A stretch of 48,422 nucleotides of DNA, taken from positions 1-48,422 of the forward strand of contig NZ_JACUUB010000015.1 of NCBI RefSeq assembly GCF_014859525.1, in the 5' to 3' direction. Position numbers and translations under genes: made by a program. Of this stretch, positions 44,793 to 48,422 are shown piece by piece. Source of the DNA: Marinobacter sp. (GTDB lineage: Bacteria > Pseudomonadota > Gammaproteobacteria > Pseudomonadales > Oleiphilaceae). Within the stretch, counting starts at the first letter, position 1; each line of letters opens with the position of its first letter. The notes beneath the pieces were generated by a model. It saw nothing but the letters and a program-made list of their open reading frames with translations, ran no database searches and was not told the origin of the DNA.

Positions 44793-46196
44793 TTAGCAGG
44801 AGTAGTACAGTTCGAACTCAACCGGGTGCGTGGTCATGTTCAGGCGCTCTACTTCGCCACGCTTCAGGTCAATATAACCGCCGATCATGTCTTCCGTGAA
44901 TACGCCGCCACGGGTCAGGAACTCGTGGTCTGCCTGCAGGCAATCCAGAGCCTCAGACAGAGTGGTTGCAACCTGAGGAATCTGCATGGCTTCTTCTTTT
45001 GGCAGGTCGTAAAGATCTTTGTCCATGGCGTCGCCAGGGTGGATCTTGTTCTGAATGCCGTCCAGGCCGGCCATCATCAGTGCAGAGAAGGCCAGGTACG
45101 GGTTGGCTGCCGGATCAGGGAAGCGTGCTTCGATACGACGCGCCTTAGGGCTGTTCACGTAAGGAATACGGATAGACGCGGAGCGGTTACGGGCAGAGTA
45201 AGCCAGCATAACCGGTGCTTCAAAACCCGGTACCAGACGCTTATAGCTGTTGGTGGACGGGTTGGTGAAAGCATTGACGGCTTTTGCGTGCTTGATGATG
45301 CCGCCGATGAAGTAAATGGCTTCTTCGCTCAGGCCAGCATAGCTGTCTCCTGCGAACAGGTTTTTGCCATCTTTGCTCAAAGACATGTGCACGTGCATAC
45401 CAGAGCCGTTGTCACCCACGACCGGCTTGGGCATAAAGGTGGCTGTCTTGCCGTAGGCATGAGCCACATTGTGTACACAGTACTTGAGGATCTGTACTTC
45501 GTCCGCCTTGCGGGTCAGGGTGTTGGCGCCAACGCCGATTTCACACTGGCCAGCGGTGCCCACTTCGTGATGGTGTACTTCGATGACCAGGCCCATAGAC
45601 TCCATGGCCGCACACATGGCACCACGCAGGTCGTGCAGGCTGTCTACCGGTGGAACCGGGAAGTAGCCGCCTTTAACGCCCGGGCGGTGGCCGATATTGT
45701 TGCGATCGAAGTCTTCGCCGGATACCCAGGCAGCTTCTTCAGAGTGGATGTGGTAAGAAGAGCCTTGCATGTCGACATTCCATTTAACGGAATCGAACAC
45801 AAAGAACTCAGGCTCCGGGCCAAACAGGGCGCCGTCGGCGATGCCGGTCGACTTCAGGTATTCTTCTGCGCGACGGGCGACAGAGCGGGGGTCACGCTCA
45901 TAACCTTGCATGGTAGAAGGCTCTACGATGTCGCAGGTGATGTTAACGGTGGTTTCTTCAGTGAACGGATCCAGAACCACGGTTTCGTCATCGGGCATCA
46001 GGATCATGTCGGATTCGTTGATGCCTTTCCAGCCGGAAATAGAGGAGCCGTCGAACATTTTGCCGTCAGCGAAAAAGTCTTCGTCCACCTCGGTGGCTGG
46101 CAGTGTCACGTGCTGCTCTTTACCACGGCTGTCGGTGAAGCGCAGGTCTACCCATTTGACTTCGTGTTCTTTGATCAAATCAACTGTCTTGGACAT
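44793..46196 (-). CDS. glnA: glutamine synthetase, type I
   Basis: GlnA joins ammonia and glutamate to glutamine using ATP, and is the main entry of ammonium at low concentration. The 467-residue product (E. coli 469) contains [11 protein letters not shown], the glutamate-binding loop region and [13 protein letters not shown]. The adenylylation loop [10 protein letters not shown] has Tyr396, so GlnE-type control is expected. The ATG follows CGGAGCACGC. A sigma-54 promoter and NtrC-type sites lie upstream, and the nitrogen regulators lie downstream on the same strand. Confidence 0.98.
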   Translation of the reverse strand: MSKTVDLIKEHEVKWVDLRFTDSRGKEQHVTLPATEVDEDFFADGKMFDGSSISGWKGINESDMILMPDDETVVLDPFTEETTVNITCDIVEPSTMQGYERDPRSVARRAEEYLKSTGIADGALFGPEPEFFVFDSVKWNVDMQGSSYHIHSEEAAWVSGEDFDRNNIGHRPGVKGGYFPVPPVDSLHDLRGAMCAAMESMGLVIEVHHHEVGTAGQCEIGVGANTLTRKADEVQILKYCVHNVAHAYGKTATFMPKPVVGDNGSGMHVHMSLSKDGKNLFAGDSYAGLSEEAIYFIGGIIKHAKAVNAFTNPSTNSYKRLVPGFEAPVMLAYSARNRSASIRIPYVNSPKARRIEARFPDPAANPYLAFSALMMAGLDGIQNKIHPGDAMDKDLYDLPKEEAMQIPQVATTLSEALDCLQADHEFLTRGGVFTEDMIGGYIDLKRGEVERLNMTTHPVEFELYYSC

Positions 46197-46331
46197 TGTG
46201 CGTGCTCCGTAGTGATTACATGTTCGTTATGCCGGATCGTTCAGTGTACCGAGGCCCGATCTTTTTGCAGGTCAGGGCAGCTTAGCAGAAGCTGATGTCC
46301 CTTACCTTTCAATTACGGCTGCAAACAACTA

Positions 46332-46347
46332 AGCAAACAGCTTGCCA
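46332..46347 (-). promoter_or_regulatory. sigma-54 promoter of glnA
   Basis: On the minus strand the sequence is TGGCAAGCTGTTTGCT, a strong match to TGGCACG-N4-TTGCA with the GG-N10-GC core. Transcription would start near 46321, giving a 125-base glnA leader. The whole stretch 46197-46589 is a divergent regulatory region between glnA and typA with no gene. Confidence 0.75.
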
Positions 46348-46403
46348 GTTTTCTTGCTTTGCGCCAGAACAGCGCAGCCGTGGGGCTTTCGGGCAACTCT
46401 GGC

Positions 46404-46415
46404 GCACCGTGGTGC
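46404..46415. promoter_or_regulatory. GCACC-GT-GGTGC palindrome upstream of glnA
   Basis: A 5-bp half-site palindrome with a 2-base spacer lies about 88 bases upstream of the predicted glnA start. The half-sites match NtrC half-sites but the spacing is shorter than the usual GCAC-N7-GTGC, so binding is uncertain. Confidence 0.3.
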
Positions 46416-46446
46416 AGCTTGACGCCCATCAGCGGCCGTCATTTAC

Positions 46447-46461
46447 GCACTGCTTTGGTGC
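46447..46461. promoter_or_regulatory. NtrC-type operator upstream of glnA
   Basis: GCACTGCTTTGGTGC fits GCAC-N7-GTGC. Its centre is about 133 bases upstream of the predicted sigma-54 start, close to the enhancer distance known for E. coli glnA. Confidence 0.65.
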
Positions 46462-46552
46462 ATTGTTTGTCTGGCTGCCTGATAACGGTGCATTGTTGGA
46501 GTTGGTTACATATTAGGCACTATTCTTCATATTATCGTCATGGACTTTTCGA

Positions 46553-46558
46553 TATACT
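46553..46558 (+). promoter_or_regulatory. -10 candidate for typA
   Basis: TATACT lies 31 bases before the typA start. The region 15-18 bases further upstream is AT-rich (TTCATATTAT) without a clear -35. Confidence 0.35.
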
Positions 46559-46589
46559 GCGCCCCGCCAAATTTTTCAGGATACCTTTT

Positions 46590-48401
46590 GTGATTGATAA
46601 GCTAAGAAACGTCGCCATCATTGCCCACGTAGACCACGGTAAGACTACCCTGGTAGACCAGTTGCTGCGCCAGTCCGGTACCTTGGACCGTAAAGAGCTC
46701 GAGAGCGAGCGCGTTATGGACTCCAACGATCAGGAAAAAGAGCGTGGCATTACCATTCTGGCCAAGAACACGGCGCTGAAATGGAAAGACTACGACATCA
46801 ACATCGTAGACACCCCGGGGCACGCCGATTTCGGTGGCGAAGTCGAGCGAGTCATGAGCATGGTAGACAGTGTGCTGCTGGTGGTTGATTCCATCGACGG
46901 CCCGATGCCGCAAACCCGCTTTGTGACCCAGAAAGCCTTCGCAGCCGGCTTGCGCCCGATCGTTGTGGTCAACAAGATTGACCGGCCGGGTGCTCGCCCG
47001 GACTGGGTCGTGGATCAGGTGTTTGATCTGTTCGACAACCTGGGTGCCACCGACGAGCAGCTGGATTTTCCGATTGTGTTCGCCAGTGCCCTGAACGGCA
47101 TTGCCGGCATGGACCATGAAGACCTGCAAGACAACATGGATGCCGTGTTCCAGGCCATCGTGGATCACGTGCCAGCGCCGGACGTGGATATGGACGGCCC
47201 GTTCCAGATGCAGATTTCCCAGCTCGACTACAACAGCTTTCTGGGTGTAATCGGTATTGGCCGTATCGCTCGCGGCAAGGTAAAGACCAACACTCCGGTC
47301 GCCGCCATCGGCGCCGACGGCAAGAAGCGCAACGGCCGTATCCTGAAGATCATGGGCCACTCCGGGCTGCAGCGTGTGGAAGTGGAAGAAGCCCAGGCGG
47401 GCGACATTGTGTGCGTGAGTGGTCTGGACCAGCTGTTCATCTCTGACACCCTGTGTGATCCGGGTAATGTTGAAGCACTGCCGCCGCTGACCGTAGACGA
47501 GCCGACCGTTTCCATGACCTTCCAGGTCAACGATTCGCCGTTCGCCGGTAAAGAAGGCAAGTATGTCACGAGCCGCAATATCAAAGAACGCCTGGAAAAA
47601 GAACTGCTGCACAACGTGGCACTGCGTGTTGAAGAAGGCGAGTCTGCCGATAAGTTCAAGGTCTCCGGCCGGGGCGAGCTGCACCTGTCGGTATTGATCG
47701 AGAACATGCGGCGCGAAAACTTCGAGCTGGCTGTAGGCCGTCCGGTAGTGGTGATCAAGGAAGTTGACGGCGTCAAACAAGAGCCGTACGAGAACGTGAT
47801 CGTAGACATCGAAGAGCAGCACCAGGGCCCGATCATGGAACAAATGGGTCTGCGCCGCGGCGACATGACCAACATGATCCCCGATGGCAAGGGCCGTATG
47901 CGCCTGGAATACACCATACCGGCCCGTGGTCTGATCGGTTTCCGTAATACCTTCCTGACCATGACTTCCGGTACCGGCATCCTGACCTCGACCTTCAGCC
48001 ATTACGGCCCGATCAAGCTCGGTGATGTCACCAGCCGCCAGAATGGTGTCATTGTCTCCATGGCCACCGGCACCGCACTGACCTACTCGCTGGAAACCCT
48101 GCAGAGCCGGGGCAAGCTGTTCCTGGATCCGGGTCAGGAAATCTACGAAGGCCAGTTGTGCGGTATTCACAGCCGCGACAACGATCTGGTGGTTAACCCG
48201 ACCAAGGGCAAGAAGCTGGACAACATGCGCGCCTCCGGTAAAGACGAAGTGATCGCTCTGGTGCCGCCTATCAAGTTCACGCTGGAGCAGGCCCTTGAGT
48301 TTATTGATGACGACGAGCTGGTAGAGGTGACGCCCAAGTCGATCCGTCTGCGCAAGAAGCTGCTGACCGAGAACGAGCGTAAGCGCGCCGGTAAGAAGTA
48401 A
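46590..48401 (+). CDS. typA: translational GTPase TypA/BipA
   Basis: TypA (BipA) is a ribosome-binding GTPase related to EF-G that supports large-subunit assembly and stress growth. The GTG at 46590, after AGGA, gives 603 residues opening [20 protein letters not shown], where the P-loop is HVDHGKTT. An upstream open frame would add about 77 non-conserved residues. [20 protein letters not shown] and [13 protein letters not shown] are the G3 and G4 regions. The TypA-specific C-terminal end [20 protein letters not shown] is intact. It is divergent from glnA. Confidence 0.97.
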   Translation: MIDKLRNVAIIAHVDHGKTTLVDQLLRQSGTLDRKELESERVMDSNDQEKERGITILAKNTALKWKDYDINIVDTPGHADFGGEVERVMSMVDSVLLVVDSIDGPMPQTRFVTQKAFAAGLRPIVVVNKIDRPGARPDWVVDQVFDLFDNLGATDEQLDFPIVFASALNGIAGMDHEDLQDNMDAVFQAIVDHVPAPDVDMDGPFQMQISQLDYNSFLGVIGIGRIARGKVKTNTPVAAIGADGKKRNGRILKIMGHSGLQRVEVEEAQAGDIVCVSGLDQLFISDTLCDPGNVEALPPLTVDEPTVSMTFQVNDSPFAGKEGKYVTSRNIKERLEKELLHNVALRVEEGESADKFKVSGRGELHLSVLIENMRRENFELAVGRPVVVIKEVDGVKQEPYENVIVDIEEQHQGPIMEQMGLRRGDMTNMIPDGKGRMRLEYTIPARGLIGFRNTFLTMTSGTGILTSTFSHYGPIKLGDVTSRQNGVIVSMATGTALTYSLETLQSRGKLFLDPGQEIYEGQLCGIHSRDNDLVVNPTKGKKLDNMRASGKDEVIALVPPIKFTLEQALEFIDDDELVEVTPKSIRLRKKLLTENERKRAGKK

Positions 48402-48422
48402 GCATCAATAGCCACGGACAAC

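Noticed and set aside
44718..46295. Long open frame of 525 codons antisense to glnA
   Set aside because: It is a reverse-strand shadow of glnA with no recognisable domain; the glnA reading is certain.
46602..48170. Long open frame of 522 codons antisense to typA
   Set aside because: It mirrors the codon bias of typA, has no family resemblance or ribosome-binding site and lies entirely opposite a highly conserved gene.

Overview
The window looks like a chromosomal segment of a marine gammaproteobacterium, most likely Marinobacter or a close relative. This is inferred from three things: the S10-spc-alpha ribosomal order followed by uvrA / YajR-like transporter / ssb (the Pseudomonas-type neighbourhood), a complete MSHA type IV pilus locus, and a glnA-DUF4124-ntrB-ntrC block next to typA. 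No tRNA, rRNA, CRISPR array, insertion sequence or prophage was seen.

Positions 1-13925 hold the 3' end of tuf and its terminator, a near-consensus promoter, and 29 co-directional genes from rpsJ to rplQ, including secY, rpoA and the very short rpmJ. A 17-bp stem with an embedded promoter-like sequence separates rpmJ from rpsM. A bidirectional terminator lies between rplQ and the convergent uvrA.

Positions 13954-18997 hold uvrA (minus), then a YajR-type MFS transporter and ssb (both plus), ending in a strong terminator.

Positions 19097-35628 form a tightly coupled MSHA pilus locus. It encodes the PilM/N/O/P-like alignment complex (MshI, a PilN-like protein, MshJ, MshK), the secretin MshL, the ATPase MshM, MshN, the c-di-GMP-type extension ATPase MshE, platform protein MshG and MshF. 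The pilins MshB, MshA, MshC, MshD, MshO and MshP follow, then the very large surface protein MshQ. Most junctions overlap by 1 or 4 bases; the breaks fall at mshF/mshB, mshB/mshA and mshA/mshC.

Positions 35637-41270 hold a structured leader with a cobalamin-box-like element, then exbB, two exbD paralogues, tonB, a FecA-like TonB-dependent receptor and an orphan NarL/FixJ-type response regulator. The second ExbD has Asn where the proton-carrying transmembrane Asp should be.

Positions 41289-46461 (minus strand) hold the nitrogen-control block glnA, DUF4124 gene, ntrB, ntrC. A sigma-54 promoter and an NtrC-type operator lie upstream of glnA, and a perfect NtrC-type palindrome lies upstream of ntrB. 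typA (plus) diverges from glnA and fills the right end.

All coding regions appear intact. Start codons were set by family length, visible ribosome-binding sites and junction overlaps.
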